DNA of 33,470 nucleotides, taken from assembly GCA_020847445.1 (NCBI GenBank), contig JADLBY010000074.1, forward strand, positions 1 to 33,470, written 5' to 3'. Source of the stretch: Sphingomonadaceae bacterium. GTDB taxonomy: Bacteria > Pseudomonadota > Alphaproteobacteria > Sphingomonadales > Sphingomonadaceae. The position numbers and the translations under genes were made by a program. The notes under the pieces were generated by a model. It did no database searches and was not told the origin of the DNA. It was given only the letters and a program-made list of their open reading frames with translations. This document shows positions 7,090-15,159 of the stretch, one piece after another (the stretch's first letter is position 1; each line of letters begins with the position of its first letter).

Positions 7090-10000
7090 CTAGGTGGGCA
7101 GTTCGCTGCCGAATTGATCGACATCGCTGTAGTCGCCCTCCTGATGATGTTTGTGCCGCCCTCGCAGCAAAAGCTGGCTGATCGCGGGTAGCACGAACAG
7201 CGTGAGGATTGTCGATGTGATCAGCCCGCCGATGACAACGATAGCGAGGGGCTTTTGCACCTCCGCGCCTTGTCCAGTGGCGAGCGCCATCGGGACGAAA
7301 CCGATGGCAGGCACGATCCCGGTCATCAGCACCGCGCGGAAGCGCTCTATCGAGCCTTCGACAATGGCTTTTGCGACGGGCAACCCTGCTTCGATCCGTT
7401 GGTTGATCGCGGTCATCACGACAAGGCCGTTCAAAACGCCGACGCCCGCCAGCACGATGAAGCCAACCGCAGCCGACACCGAAAATGGCAAACCCCATAA
7501 CGCCAGCGCGAACACGCCGCCTGCCAGCCCCAAAGGGATTGCCGAATATACAGCAATGGCGGGCCTGAAGCCGCGCAAGGCGACGAACAGTATGCCGAAG
7601 ATCGCCGCAAACACGATGGGAATGACAAGCGAGAGCCTTTGCGACGCAGCTTGCAAATTCTCAAACTGCCCGCCCCATTCTATCGAACTGCCGGGCGGCA
7701 GTTTGACTTGTGCGCCAACCTTGCTTTGCGCCTCCGCGATGAACGATCCCAAATCATTGCCGCGCACATTGGCCTGAACGACAACACGCCGCCTGCCGTT
7801 GTCGCGGCTGACCTGGTTCAGCCCCTCCGAAAAGCCGAAGCTGGCAACTGCGCCTAACGGCACAGATGCGCCTTCCTGCGGCAGCATGACCGGGAGCGCG
7901 GCCACGGCATCTAAATCGTCGCGGCCCGCATTGGGCAGGCGCACGACAATATCGAAGCGCCGGTCGCCCTCGAAAACGATGCCCGCCTCGCGCCCGCCGA
8001 GCGCGGCGGCAACGGTGTCGGTCACGTCCTGCAAGGTCAGGCCGTAGCGCGCGATGGCGTCGCGGTCGAATTGCACATCGAGTTGAGGGAAGCCTTCGGT
8101 CTGTTCAACCTTCACGTCCGCCGCACCAGGCACGGTGTTAAGCACCGCTGCGACCTTTGCGCCCGCTGCGCTCATTTCTTCGAGATCGTCGCCATAGAGC
8201 TTGATCGCGATGTCGCCGCGCACACCTGCAATCAATTCGTTGAAGCGCAGCTCAATCGGCTGGCTGATCTCGAATGCGCTGCCGACCAGCGGTTTCAGCT
8301 TGGCTTCCAGCCGTTCGACCACCTCTTCCTTGCTGTCCACGCCATCGGGCCACTCGCTCTTGGGTTTTAGGATGACAAAGGAGTCCGAAATGTTGGCGGG
8401 CATCGGATCCGTGCCGACTTCCGCCGTCCCGGTCTTCGAATACATGAACGCTACTTCGGGAAGCGTCCTGACCGTTCGTTCGATCTGGCGCTGCAAGGTG
8501 AGAGACTGGTTGAGCGAAGTCGATGGGATGCGGATGCCTTGGAGCGCAATATCACCCTCATCAAGCTGCGGGATGAACTCGCGGCCCAGCATCAGGAACG
8601 CCAGCCCCGCCAGCACGAACGCGCCGACGCCCACGCCAATCCACGGCCAAGGCCGCGCTACCGCCTTGTCGAGCAGTGGCTTGTAGCGATCCTTGGCCAG
8701 TGCGACGGCCTTCACCTCCTTTTCGGAAACCTCACCACGAATGAGCAGCGCAACCATTGCCGGAACGAAGGTGAGAGACAGGATAAACGCCCCTGCCAGT
8801 GCCAGCATGACCGTGATCGCCATCGGCGAAAACATCTTGCCCTCGACGCCGGTGAAGGTGAGCAGCGGGGCGAAGACAAGGAAGATGATCGCTTGACCGT
8901 AGATCGTCGGGCGCACCATCTCACGCGACGCTTCGAACATCTCGTGCAGCCGTTCGGGCAAGGTCAGCATCCGGCCTTCATGATGCTGTCGCTGTGCCAG
9001 CCGCATCAAGCAATTCTCGATGATGATTATTGAACCATCGACGATCAGGCCGAAATCCAGTGCGCCCAAACTCATCAAATTTCCCGATGTGCCGGTGGCG
9101 TTCATCCCCATTGCCATCATCAGGAACGATAGCGGGATGACCAGCGTCGCGATGATCGCCGCCCGGATATTGCCGAGCAGCCAGAACAGCACGGCGATGA
9201 CCAGCAACGCGCCTTCGAGCAAATTCTTCTCGACCGTCCAGATGGTCGCGTTGACCAGTTTCGAGCGGTCAAGCACGGCATGAACCTTGATCCCCGGCGG
9301 CATGGTCTTAGCGATTTCGTCGAGCCGGTCTGAGACGGCATCCGCGACGATACGGCTGTTGCCGCCTGCGATCATCAAAGCGGTGCCGACCACGACCTCG
9401 TTTCCATCCTCGGAAGCCGCGCCTGTCCGCAAATCGCCGCCGATGCGGACGGTTGCGATGTCGCGCACCGCCACCGGCACGCCTCCGCGCGTAGCGACCG
9501 TGGCGCGCCCGATTTCATCCAATGAGCGGATGCGGCCATCGGCCTTGACTAGAAACGCCTCGCCGCCGCGTTCGACAAAGTTTGCGCCAACCGAGATATT
9601 GGCCTTTTCCAATGCCTCGGCGAGCTCGGAAAAGGAGATGTGATAGCTGGCGAGTTTGGCCGGGTCCGGCTCGACGACGAATTGCCGCTCATAACCGCCG
9701 ATGCTGTCGATCCCGGCGACACCCTCAACACTCCGCAATTGCGGGCGGATTGCCCAGTCCTGCAACGTGCGCAGATAAGCCAGCTTCGAAACCTCGTCGG
9801 TCAGCAAGTTGCCATCGGTGGTTAGGTAGCTCCCATCCGGTTGGAAGCCGGGCTTGCCCGCGACCTTGGGATTGTTCTTCGTGCCTGCTGGCAGATATTC
9901 GACGACATACATCAGAACTTCGCCAAGCCCGGTGGTCACCGGACCCATTTGCGGCTCGACGCCTTCGGGCAGGCTCTCCTTCGCCTGCGTCAACCTTTCG

Positions 10001-10332
10001 GCCACTTGCTGGCGTGCGAAATAGAGATCGACATCTTCGTCGAAAACAACCGTCACCTGGCTGAAGCCGTTACGCGAAATCGAGCGCGAGCTTTCAAGGC
10101 CGGGGATGCCTGCCATCGCGGTTTCAACAGGGAAGGTGACCAGCCGCTCCATGTCGAGTGGCCCCAGCGCGGGCGCGACCGTGTTGATCTGCACCTGCTT
10201 GTTGGTGATGTCGGGAACGGCATCGATCGGCAGCTTAAAAAGCTGCGCCGCCCCGAAGGCTGCGATGATGAGCGTAATGACGACCACGCCCCAACGGAAG
10301 CGGATCGCCGCATCGAGTAGTTTTTCGTTCAT
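7090..10332 (-). CDS. czcA: CzcA-type heavy-metal RND efflux pump
   Basis: A 1080-residue RND transporter of the heavy-metal (HME) class, the proton-driven inner-membrane engine of the CzcCBA tripartite pump. Signatures include the N-terminal LPIDAVPDITNKQVQ segment, a periplasmic loop with FVERGGEAFLV, and the helix-4 motif with Asp426, Asp432 and Glu439 (DFG, VDG, IIIIE). That pattern corresponds to Asp402, Asp408 and Glu415 of CzcA, typical of Zn/Co/Cd pumps rather than Cu/Ag pumps. Later helices carry AFGILFVALRGFRPA and VGVLNGLVVMTAINQR. Length is normal for the family. The ATG at 10332 lies one base before the CzcB stop triplet, so translation is tightly coupled. Confidence 0.95.
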   Translation of the reverse strand: MNEKLLDAAIRFRWGVVVITLIIAAFGAAQLFKLPIDAVPDITNKQVQINTVAPALGPLDMERLVTFPVETAMAGIPGLESSRSISRNGFSQVTVVFDEDVDLYFARQQVAERLTQAKESLPEGVEPQMGPVTTGLGEVLMYVVEYLPAGTKNNPKVAGKPGFQPDGSYLTTDGNLLTDEVSKLAYLRTLQDWAIRPQLRSVEGVAGIDSIGGYERQFVVEPDPAKLASYHISFSELAEALEKANISVGANFVERGGEAFLVKADGRIRSLDEIGRATVATRGGVPVAVRDIATVRIGGDLRTGAASEDGNEVVVGTALMIAGGNSRIVADAVSDRLDEIAKTMPPGIKVHAVLDRSKLVNATIWTVEKNLLEGALLVIAVLFWLLGNIRAAIIATLVIPLSFLMMAMGMNATGTSGNLMSLGALDFGLIVDGSIIIIENCLMRLAQRQHHEGRMLTLPERLHEMFEASREMVRPTIYGQAIIFLVFAPLLTFTGVEGKMFSPMAITVMLALAGAFILSLTFVPAMVALLIRGEVSEKEVKAVALAKDRYKPLLDKAVARPWPWIGVGVGAFVLAGLAFLMLGREFIPQLDEGDIALQGIRIPSTSLNQSLTLQRQIERTVRTLPEVAFMYSKTGTAEVGTDPMPANISDSFVILKPKSEWPDGVDSKEEVVERLEAKLKPLVGSAFEISQPIELRFNELIAGVRGDIAIKLYGDDLEEMSAAGAKVAAVLNTVPGAADVKVEQTEGFPQLDVQFDRDAIARYGLTLQDVTDTVAAALGGREAGIVFEGDRRFDIVVRLPNAGRDDLDAVAALPVMLPQEGASVPLGAVASFGFSEGLNQVSRDNGRRRVVVQANVRGNDLGSFIAEAQSKVGAQVKLPPGSSIEWGGQFENLQAASQRLSLVIPIVFAAIFGILFVALRGFRPAIAVYSAIPLGLAGGVFALALWGLPFSVSAAVGFIVLAGVGVLNGLVVMTAINQRIEAGLPVAKAIVEGSIERFRAVLMTGIVPAIGFVPMALATGQGAEVQKPLAIVVIGGLITSTILTLFVLPAISQLLLRGRHKHHQEGDYSDVDQFGSELPT

Positions 10333-10333
10333 C

Positions 10334-11509
10334 TCAATGCTCCGCCTCGCCCTTGCCGAGTTCGGCTTTGAGAAGGAACGCGCCCTTTGTCGCGATGACG
10401 GCACCCGGCTTCAATCCCGCGACGATCTCGACGCGGCCCGCACTGCGCTGGCCCACGGTGACGTTGGTCGCCTGAAAGCCCTTGGCGGTCTTGACGAACA
10501 CGACATCGCGGCCTTCAACCGACTGCACCGCTTCTTCGGGAACGCCGATGCTAGCGCTTGGCGAAGCATTGCTCGGCATGATCCGCACACGCAGCCCTTG
10601 CCCCGGCGTCAACTGTCCGAAGCCGTCCGGCATCAGCACGATGGTCGCAGCCTTGCTTTCAGCATCGAGGCTGGGCGTAACCGCGCGCACCGTTGCATTG
10701 ACGGTTTCGCCACCCAGCAGTTCGATCACTGCCCTGTCACCCGGCTGGACGCGCCGTGCATCGGCGGGAAGCGCGGAGGCATTGATCTGGATTTTGCGCG
10801 GATCGGCGACGCGGAACAGTTCGGTGCCTGCCGCGACATAGCTGCCGAGCGTGGCGTCCGCTTTGGTGATGCGCCCGGAAATCAGGCTGGTCACGGCAAG
10901 ATAGCGCCCATCGCCGGTAATCTTGGCGGCACCCGCCGCCGATTGTGTGCGCCGTGCTTCAGCTTCGGCTTCGGCCAGTGTTGCTTGCGCCGCCTCGAAA
11001 TCCTGCCGTGCCGTGACGCGAGCTTCGAAAAGCTTTTTCTCGCGCACATAGGCAGCGCGGGCAGCGATCAGCCGCGCCGATGCCGAACTGCGCTCAGCGG
11101 CGATTGTCCCTGCGTCGCGGCTTTCCAGGTAAGCGATGGTTTCGCCTGCTTTCACGCTGTCGCCCAGCCGTTTGGTTATCCGCGTGATTGCTCCATCAGC
11201 CCGCGCGGTCAGCACCGCTTCGCCATCAGGGGCAGCAGCGACCACGCCTTGCGCGATGATCTCTGCCCCAAGCCCGCCCGCCTGCGTCGTTTCGGTGGCG
11301 ATACCAGCCGCCTTGGCGCGGGCATCGTCCATTTCGACAAAGCCTTCGGGGCCGTGGCTTTCTTCCTCGCCATGCTCGCCTTCCTCGGCTGTCGCGGTGG
11401 TTGCTGGGGCAAAGACGGTGCGGCCTAGTATCACTCCGCCGCCGCCCAGCACGAGCGCGGCGATAGCAGCACCTGCGATCAGTCTATTCTTGTTGGTTTC
11501 GGTTTCCAT
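10334..11509 (-). CDS. czcB: CzcB-type periplasmic adaptor (membrane fusion protein)
   Basis: A 391-residue membrane fusion protein that links the RND pump to the outer-membrane channel. It has an N-terminal membrane anchor (LIAGAAIAALVLGGGGVILG), then an acidic, His-containing segment (EEGEHGEEESHG, about residues 42-53) typical of CzcB-like metal-binding adaptors. A barrel-sandwich region (ARADGAITRITKRLGDSVKAGE), an alpha-hairpin (SASARLIAARAAYVREKKLFEAR) and beta-barrel/proximal domains follow. The frame extends to a GTG at 11524, but the ATG at 11509 has the ribosome site aagga at a proper distance and is preferred. It begins 11 bp after the CzcC stop and ends one base from the CzcA start. 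Confidence 0.93.
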   Translation of the reverse strand: METETNKNRLIAGAAIAALVLGGGGVILGRTVFAPATTATAEEGEHGEEESHGPEGFVEMDDARAKAAGIATETTQAGGLGAEIIAQGVVAAAPDGEAVLTARADGAITRITKRLGDSVKAGETIAYLESRDAGTIAAERSSASARLIAARAAYVREKKLFEARVTARQDFEAAQATLAEAEAEARRTQSAAGAAKITGDGRYLAVTSLISGRITKADATLGSYVAAGTELFRVADPRKIQINASALPADARRVQPGDRAVIELLGGETVNATVRAVTPSLDAESKAATIVLMPDGFGQLTPGQGLRVRIMPSNASPSASIGVPEEAVQSVEGRDVVFVKTAKGFQATNVTVGQRSAGRVEIVAGLKPGAVIATKGAFLLKAELGKGEAEH

Positions 11510-11520
11510 TGGGATTTCCT

Positions 11521-12732
11521 TCACTGCGCGTTCGCGCGGATGAGCGCGGCGAGCGCGCGGGCGCGGTCGAACCGCGCTTCGATGAGATTGAGTTTCGCTG
11601 CATTCAGCGCATTTTGCGCATCGAGCAGTTCGAGCAGCGAGAATTTCCCGGCATTGTAGCCGAGACGTGCCAGCCGCAGCGCTTCTTCGGCTTGGGCGAT
11701 GCCGGGACCGGCCAGCGCCTCATAACGAACTTCGGCAGCGCCAAGCATCATCCTGGCATCGTATCGCGCCCGCGCCGCGTCGCGTTGGGCAACAACTAGC
11801 GCCGACTCTGCGGCTATACTGTCCGATTGCGCTGCCTCGATATTGCCCCGGTTGCGGTCGCGGAAAGGAAGCGGGATCGAAATGCCAGCGACCAGCGCCA
11901 TATCGTTCCCGTCTTCAAACCGCCGAACACCCCCGCTGGCGGTAATGTCTGGAACAGCGTCAGCCTTGGCGACCTTGATCCGTGCCTTTGCCGCATCGCG
12001 TTCGGCGACCTTCAACTGCTCGTCGAGCGTGACGGTATCCGGCGGGGGACTGACCGGCGCATCTTCTAATCCCGTTTCGCTTGCGGTCAGCTCGGGATCG
12101 CTGCTTCCAATCAGGTCGGCGAGCAACCGCCGCGCTGTCAACAATTCGCTGAACGTCCGCGCCTGATCGGCTTTGGCTTCGGCAAGCTCGGCCTCCGCGC
12201 GAAGCTGGCGGAGTGGCGGATCACGCCCCGCATCGACCAACAGAGCGGCTGTTCGCGCCAATTCTTGCGCTGCACCTACATTGTCGCGCGCCAGTAGCGC
12301 ACGATCTTCGGCGGCGCGCAGGCCGGCATGGGCGATGCGAATGTCGCGATCCAAATCGGCAATTGCGGCCTTGTAGGTCAGGAACGCGAAGTCGCGCTCG
12401 GCTTTGGCAACGCCCACGCGCGCGCTGCGCTTGCCACCAAGCTCCAGCCGCTGGCTTATCGCAAGCGTCGCCTCCGTGCTGCGCAATCCCTCAAATGCGC
12501 CGGTCCCGGCAAAATTCTCGATTTCAAGGCTGAGTTCGGGATTGGGCGAAACGCCTGCTTGCCGCGCGCGTGCCTCGGCAGCGTCAGCCCGCGCTTTCGC
12601 CTCGGCCAAACTTGGCGAGCCTTGGGTTGCTTGCGACAACGCCTCGGCGAGTGAGATTGGCTCGGCGTAAGCAGCTTGCGCTAAACCGATCAAAGCGCCC
12701 GAAAGCAGCGCCGCTCGCAATTTGGAAGACAT
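11521..12732 (-). CDS. czcC: CzcC-type outer-membrane efflux protein (TolC family)
   Basis: A 403-residue outer-membrane factor with a cleavable signal peptide (LLSGALIGLAQAAYA, probable cleavage before EPISL) and two TolC-type repeats rich in Ala and long amphipathic helices (EALSQATQGSPSLAEAKARADAAEARA; later LARLGYNAGKFSLLELLDAQNALNAAK). The motif GKFSLLELLDAQ is a hallmark of CzcC/CusC-like channels. It forms the trimeric exit duct for metals pumped by CzcA through CzcB. It starts 57 bp after the stop of the upstream small His-rich gene, the only sizeable gap in the operon. Confidence 0.93.
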   Translation of the reverse strand: MSSKLRAALLSGALIGLAQAAYAEPISLAEALSQATQGSPSLAEAKARADAAEARARQAGVSPNPELSLEIENFAGTGAFEGLRSTEATLAISQRLELGGKRSARVGVAKAERDFAFLTYKAAIADLDRDIRIAHAGLRAAEDRALLARDNVGAAQELARTAALLVDAGRDPPLRQLRAEAELAEAKADQARTFSELLTARRLLADLIGSSDPELTASETGLEDAPVSPPPDTVTLDEQLKVAERDAAKARIKVAKADAVPDITASGGVRRFEDGNDMALVAGISIPLPFRDRNRGNIEAAQSDSIAAESALVVAQRDAARARYDARMMLGAAEVRYEALAGPGIAQAEEALRLARLGYNAGKFSLLELLDAQNALNAAKLNLIEARFDRARALAALIRANAQ

Positions 12733-12789
12733 GAAAAATACTCCTGATCGTTGAACAATGCGCGGCGTCAGCCACGCAAATGGTCAGGA

Positions 12790-13182
12790 TCAGGCGGCAG
12801 GCGGCTGAGTAGGGGGTGCCTGCGAAAGCGATGACATTGAGGAAGCCGTCGGCGGCGAGGTGTCGGCAGCGCTTAACGCAAAGCCGAGTTTCAGCGCCGG
12901 GGCATCGACAGCAAGCGCTATGCTGCAATGATGATGGCTTACGGCATGGCAAGGCGCATCGCCCTCCTGCTCGTGACCGTCATCGTGATCGGCGATGTCC
13001 GCATGATCGAGTGCCGCTACAATTTCGCCGCCATGCGCTGCGATCATATTCCCGGCATGGGCCGTTGCAGGCACCACGATGCTGCCGAAAAATATGGCGA
13101 GCATGACCAGAAAGGAGGCGAGCCGGTGCTGCATCGGACGCGCCGTAGCAGTCGCCTGTTTCGCGAGCAACCTAATGGTCAT
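12790..13182 (-). CDS. Small His-rich periplasmic protein, CzcI-like position
   Basis: A 130-residue protein with a hydrophobic export segment (ASFLVMLAIFFGSIVVPATAHA, about residues 22-43) and a mature part containing a likely metal-binding stretch: HADIADHDDGHEQEGDAPCH followed by SHHHC. The ATG at 13182 overlaps the stop of the preceding DUF3703 gene (ATGA), favouring this start; an internal ATG at 13134 would give a more conventional signal peptide but has no ribosome site. Its place just before czcC matches that of CzcI, a small periplasmic protein in Cupriavidus czc clusters. Sequence homology to CzcI cannot be shown by eye. A periplasmic metal buffer or sensor role is inferred. Confidence 0.7.
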   Translation of the reverse strand: MTIRLLAKQATATARPMQHRLASFLVMLAIFFGSIVVPATAHAGNMIAAHGGEIVAALDHADIADHDDGHEQEGDAPCHAVSHHHCSIALAVDAPALKLGFALSAADTSPPTASSMSSLSQAPPTQPPAA

Positions 13183-13532
13183 CCCGCCGCACCGTCGATT
13201 TTCGCCCGAAGATCATCGGCTATCGGCATCGGCTGGAATGCGCTGACATTGGACCGCCCGGTATTGCCGACCGGGATGCGCCCCGTCAGCGATCCGAGCG
13301 GTGCGAGTGCCAGCCGGAAAATCTGTCCAAACGCCTCGCGCCATTCGCGCTGATCGACTGCGAAGCTCAACATCGCCCAATGGCTTGCCAGATGTGGCCC
13401 CAAATATGGCTGCGAGACAATATGCGCACGTTCGAGCGCAGCCCATGCGCTTCCGACATTGCCGGTCGCACGAGCGGCGCGGTAAGCGGTCATCTCGTCG
13501 GCGATCAGCGTCTTGGCGCGCCGTGCGTTCAC
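13179..13532 (-). CDS. DUF3703 family protein
   Basis: A 117-residue soluble protein matching the DUF3703 family pattern as I recall it: WAALERAHIVSQPYLGPHLASHWAML near the middle and LALAPLGSLTGRIPVGNTGRSNVSAF near the end. It has conserved His and Glu residues in the ERAH and GPHLASHW segments. No signal peptide or membrane helix is visible, so it is probably cytoplasmic. The GTG start at 13532 overlaps the stop of the CDF gene (GTGA) and the gene's own stop overlaps the next ATG, so three genes are translationally coupled. The family is often found next to metal-efflux genes, but its biochemical function is not known to me. Confidence 0.78.
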   Translation of the reverse strand: MNARRAKTLIADEMTAYRAARATGNVGSAWAALERAHIVSQPYLGPHLASHWAMLSFAVDQREWREAFGQIFRLALAPLGSLTGRIPVGNTGRSNVSAFQPMPIADDLRAKIDGAAG

Positions 13533-14155
13533 GCGGCTGCCGTCCGCATTTCGCCCAGTGCTTGCCGCACGATCTGGATGCCACCACTGATGCCGAGCGC
13601 CGCCAATATGCCCGCCACGATCAGGTCGGGCCATGCAGTGCCGGTGCCGAACACCCCGAAAGCCGCCGCAATCACCGCGACGTTGCCGATGGCGTCGTTA
13701 CGCGAGCATATCCAGACCGAGCGCATGTTCGCATCGCCGGTCCGGAAACGATAAAGCATCAGCGCCACTCCGACATTGGCGGCAAATGCCAGCCCGCCGA
13801 TGACACCCATCGTTTGCGGTTCGGGAGACGCGCCGTTGATGGCGGCGAAGATGGCAGTAACCATCACCCACCCGCCCAGGATTAACAGCGTCACCCCTTT
13901 GGCAAGCGCGGCGCGTGCGCGCCATGCCAATACCATCCCGGCGACCATCAGGCTGATCGCATAATTGGCGGCGTCACCCAGAAAATCGAGCGCATCGGCT
14001 TGCAGCGCGCGGCTGTCAGCAGCGGCACCAGCGGCCATTTCCACCGCGAACATGCCCGCGTTGATCCCAAGCGCGATCCACAATGCCCGCCGCCAGCGTG
14101 GGTTATTGAGCGCTTCCGTGCTTCCGCAGGCGCTTTCGCAGCAATCGTCAGCCAT
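13529..14155 (-). CDS. Small CDF-family cation transporter lacking the C-terminal domain
   Basis: A 208-residue inner-membrane protein, first gene of the czc operon. A Cys-rich N-terminus (DDCCESACG, residues 3-11) precedes about six hydrophobic helices. The helix-2 site reads ADALDFLGDAANYA and the helix-5 site SRNDAIGNVAV, both CDF-like Asp/Asn-based metal positions. The protein ends straight after the last helix, so the usual cytoplasmic dimerisation domain is absent, unlike CzcD in the same operon. The Cys cluster may bind the incoming metal. The ATG at 14155 has the ribosome site aagga. It is transcribed from the MerR-type promoter at 14192-14222. The metal (Zn, Cd, Pb or Co) cannot be told. 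Confidence 0.82.
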   Translation of the reverse strand: MADDCCESACGSTEALNNPRWRRALWIALGINAGMFAVEMAAGAAADSRALQADALDFLGDAANYAISLMVAGMVLAWRARAALAKGVTLLILGGWVMVTAIFAAINGASPEPQTMGVIGGLAFAANVGVALMLYRFRTGDANMRSVWICSRNDAIGNVAVIAAAFGVFGTGTAWPDLIVAGILAALGISGGIQIVRQALGEMRTAAA

Positions 14156-14167
14156 TGAATATCCTTC

Positions 14168-14197
14168 TCGACAATTTGCGAGTCGGATGCCTAACTA
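14168..14197 (+). promoter_or_regulatory. Possible merR promoter overlapping the czc promoter
   Basis: On the plus strand TCGACA (14168-14173) and TAACTA (14192-14197) are 18 bp apart and would start transcription just before the regulator gene. The -10 hexamer is the same DNA used as the -10 of the opposite promoter, so the two would exclude each other. Weak consensus; inference. Confidence 0.4.
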
Positions 14198-14222
14198 CAC
14201 CCTGAAGCAACTACAGGGTCAA
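14192..14222 (-). promoter_or_regulatory. MerR-type promoter/operator of the czc operon (19-bp spacer)
   Basis: On the minus strand the -35 is TTGACC (14222-14217) and the -10 is TAGTTA (14197-14192), with a 19-bp spacer, the hallmark of MerR-regulated promoters that need DNA untwisting. A 21-bp dyad at 14199-14219 fills the spacer, with perfect ACCCTG/CAGGGT arms and further AG/CT pairs inside. It lies 36 bp before the start codon of the first efflux gene, and the regulator gene starts on the other side. The assignment is strong from geometry alone. Confidence 0.9.
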
Positions 14223-14225
14223 GCG

Positions 14226-14615
14226 ATGAAAATTGGAGAGCTGGCAAAGGCGACAGCGACCAATGTCGAAACGGTGCGATACTATGAGAAGATCGGGCTG
14301 CTCGCACCGCCCGCGCGCACCGCAGCCAATTATCGAGCCTATGGCGAAGAGCATTTAGCGCGGCTCTCGTTCATCCGCCGAGCGCGCGACTTGGGTTTCA
14401 CGCTCGATGCGGTGCGGGAATTGCTCACCTTGTCCGACGACAAGGCCCGGCCTTGCGAAGCTGTGGACGGGATCGCTCGCACCCACCTGACCGAAATCGA
14501 CCGCAAGATCACCGACCTCTCGGCGCTACGCAACGAATTGGACCGCGTAATCGGCTCTTGCCGCCACGGCACGGTAGCCGATTGCAAGATCATCGAAACG
14601 CTGGGGCCGCGCTAA
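14226..14615 (+). CDS. MerR-family metal-responsive regulator (CadR/PbrR/ZntR-like)
   Basis: A 129-residue regulator. Residues 1-38 form the MerR winged helix-turn-helix (MKIGELAKATATNVETVRYYEKIGLL), followed by a second winged element (NYRAYGEEHLARLSFIRRARDLGF) and the long dimerisation helix (about 80-110). Cys77, Cys112 and Cys120 occupy the positions that bind Cd, Pb or Zn in CadR, PbrR and ZntR. It would sit on the 21-bp dyad immediately upstream and switch on the divergent efflux operon when metal binds. The ATG at 14226 is only 3 bp from the -35 of that promoter; no clear ribosome site is seen, so initiation may be from a very short leader. Cadmium, lead or zinc is the likely inducer; which one is unclear. 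Confidence 0.9.
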   Translation: MKIGELAKATATNVETVRYYEKIGLLAPPARTAANYRAYGEEHLARLSFIRRARDLGFTLDAVRELLTLSDDKARPCEAVDGIARTHLTEIDRKITDLSALRNELDRVIGSCRHGTVADCKIIETLGPR

Positions 14616-14625
14616 ACGCGTTTTT
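14608..14625 (+). terminator. Possible weak terminator after merR
   Basis: A CGCG-ctaaa-CGCG hairpin (14608-14620) containing the merR stop codon is followed by five T residues. The stem is only four pairs. It also overlaps the stop codon of the convergent XRE gene by one base. Confidence 0.3.
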
Positions 14626-14885
14626 CACAAACCCGCGTCCGCAAGAATTTGGGATGCGTTTCTGTCCAGCGCCTTTGCAATGCGTAAGAGATTCAGCAGC
14701 GTGACGTTACGTTCGCCCCGCTCAATTTTCCCCATGTGAGAGCGATCAATCCCTGCCTCATCCGCAAAGGCCTCCTGCGAAAACCCCAAGGCCTTTCGTT
14801 GGGCGCGAATGGTCGTGCCCAATTCATAGAGCAGTTTATCCGGGTCAGCTTTTCCAGAAACTCGCGGCACCTGCCATGTGTGCAA
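14625..14885 (-). CDS. XRE-family helix-turn-helix regulator
   Basis: A protein of up to 86 residues whose C-terminal 65 residues form a classic Cro/CI helix-turn-helix: LGTTIRAQRKALGFSQEAFADEAGIDRSHMGKIERGERNVTLLNLLRIAKAL. It has no ligand or protease domain. The start is uncertain: the longest frame uses a TTG at 14885, a GTG at 14870 is possible, and neither has a clear ribosome site. It is convergent with merR. Similar single-domain XRE proteins control excision or toxin-antitoxin genes on islands, but no partner gene is visible. The tRNA-Gln gene is transcribed towards it from about 450 bp away. Confidence 0.75.
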   Translation of the reverse strand: MHTWQVPRVSGKADPDKLLYELGTTIRAQRKALGFSQEAFADEAGIDRSHMGKIERGERNVTLLNLLRIAKALDRNASQILADAGL

Positions 14886-14976
14886 CGGGTGGGGTGTTTG
14901 TAACCACGGTATTTACGACCCATTATTCATGGGCTATTGCATGCCGAGGCAACCCTCATTCGGAACGAATATACCG

Positions 14977-15159
14977 ATGGCAAAATTCTGGAAAATCCTG
15001 TTGAGCGTGTTCACGTTCTTCGTCGTAATGCTCGCTTCAACCGCAGCGGTCGAAATTCACTTCGGTGAGCCAAGACCTGGCTTTGTCCCGTTGATGACGC
15101 TGGTCATCGCCGGTCCAATCCTTTGGCTGATTTGGCGTAAGCGAAAGCAGCAGCAATAG
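14977..15159 (+). CDS. Small two-TM membrane protein of unknown function
   Basis: A 60-residue protein with two hydrophobic segments: FWKILLSVFTFFVVMLASTA (about residues 4-23) and PLMTLVIAGPILWLIW (about 38-53), joined by a short polar loop (EIHFGEPRPGF), and a basic tail (RKRKQQQ), suggesting an N-in/C-in hairpin. I chose the ATG at 14977 because ggaacga lies upstream; in-frame starts at 14941 and earlier would add a non-hydrophobic extension. It lies at the right end of the island, about 180 bp from the att site, with the XRE gene on its other side. No family is recognised. Confidence 0.5.
   Translation: MAKFWKILLSVFTFFVVMLASTAAVEIHFGEPRPGFVPLMTLVIAGPILWLIWRKRKQQQ

Noticed and set aside
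7078-7498. An upstream extension of czcD to 7498
   Set aside because: The extra residues come from reading czcA in another frame; the ATG at 7078 has a ribosome site and starts the His-rich CzcD N-terminus.
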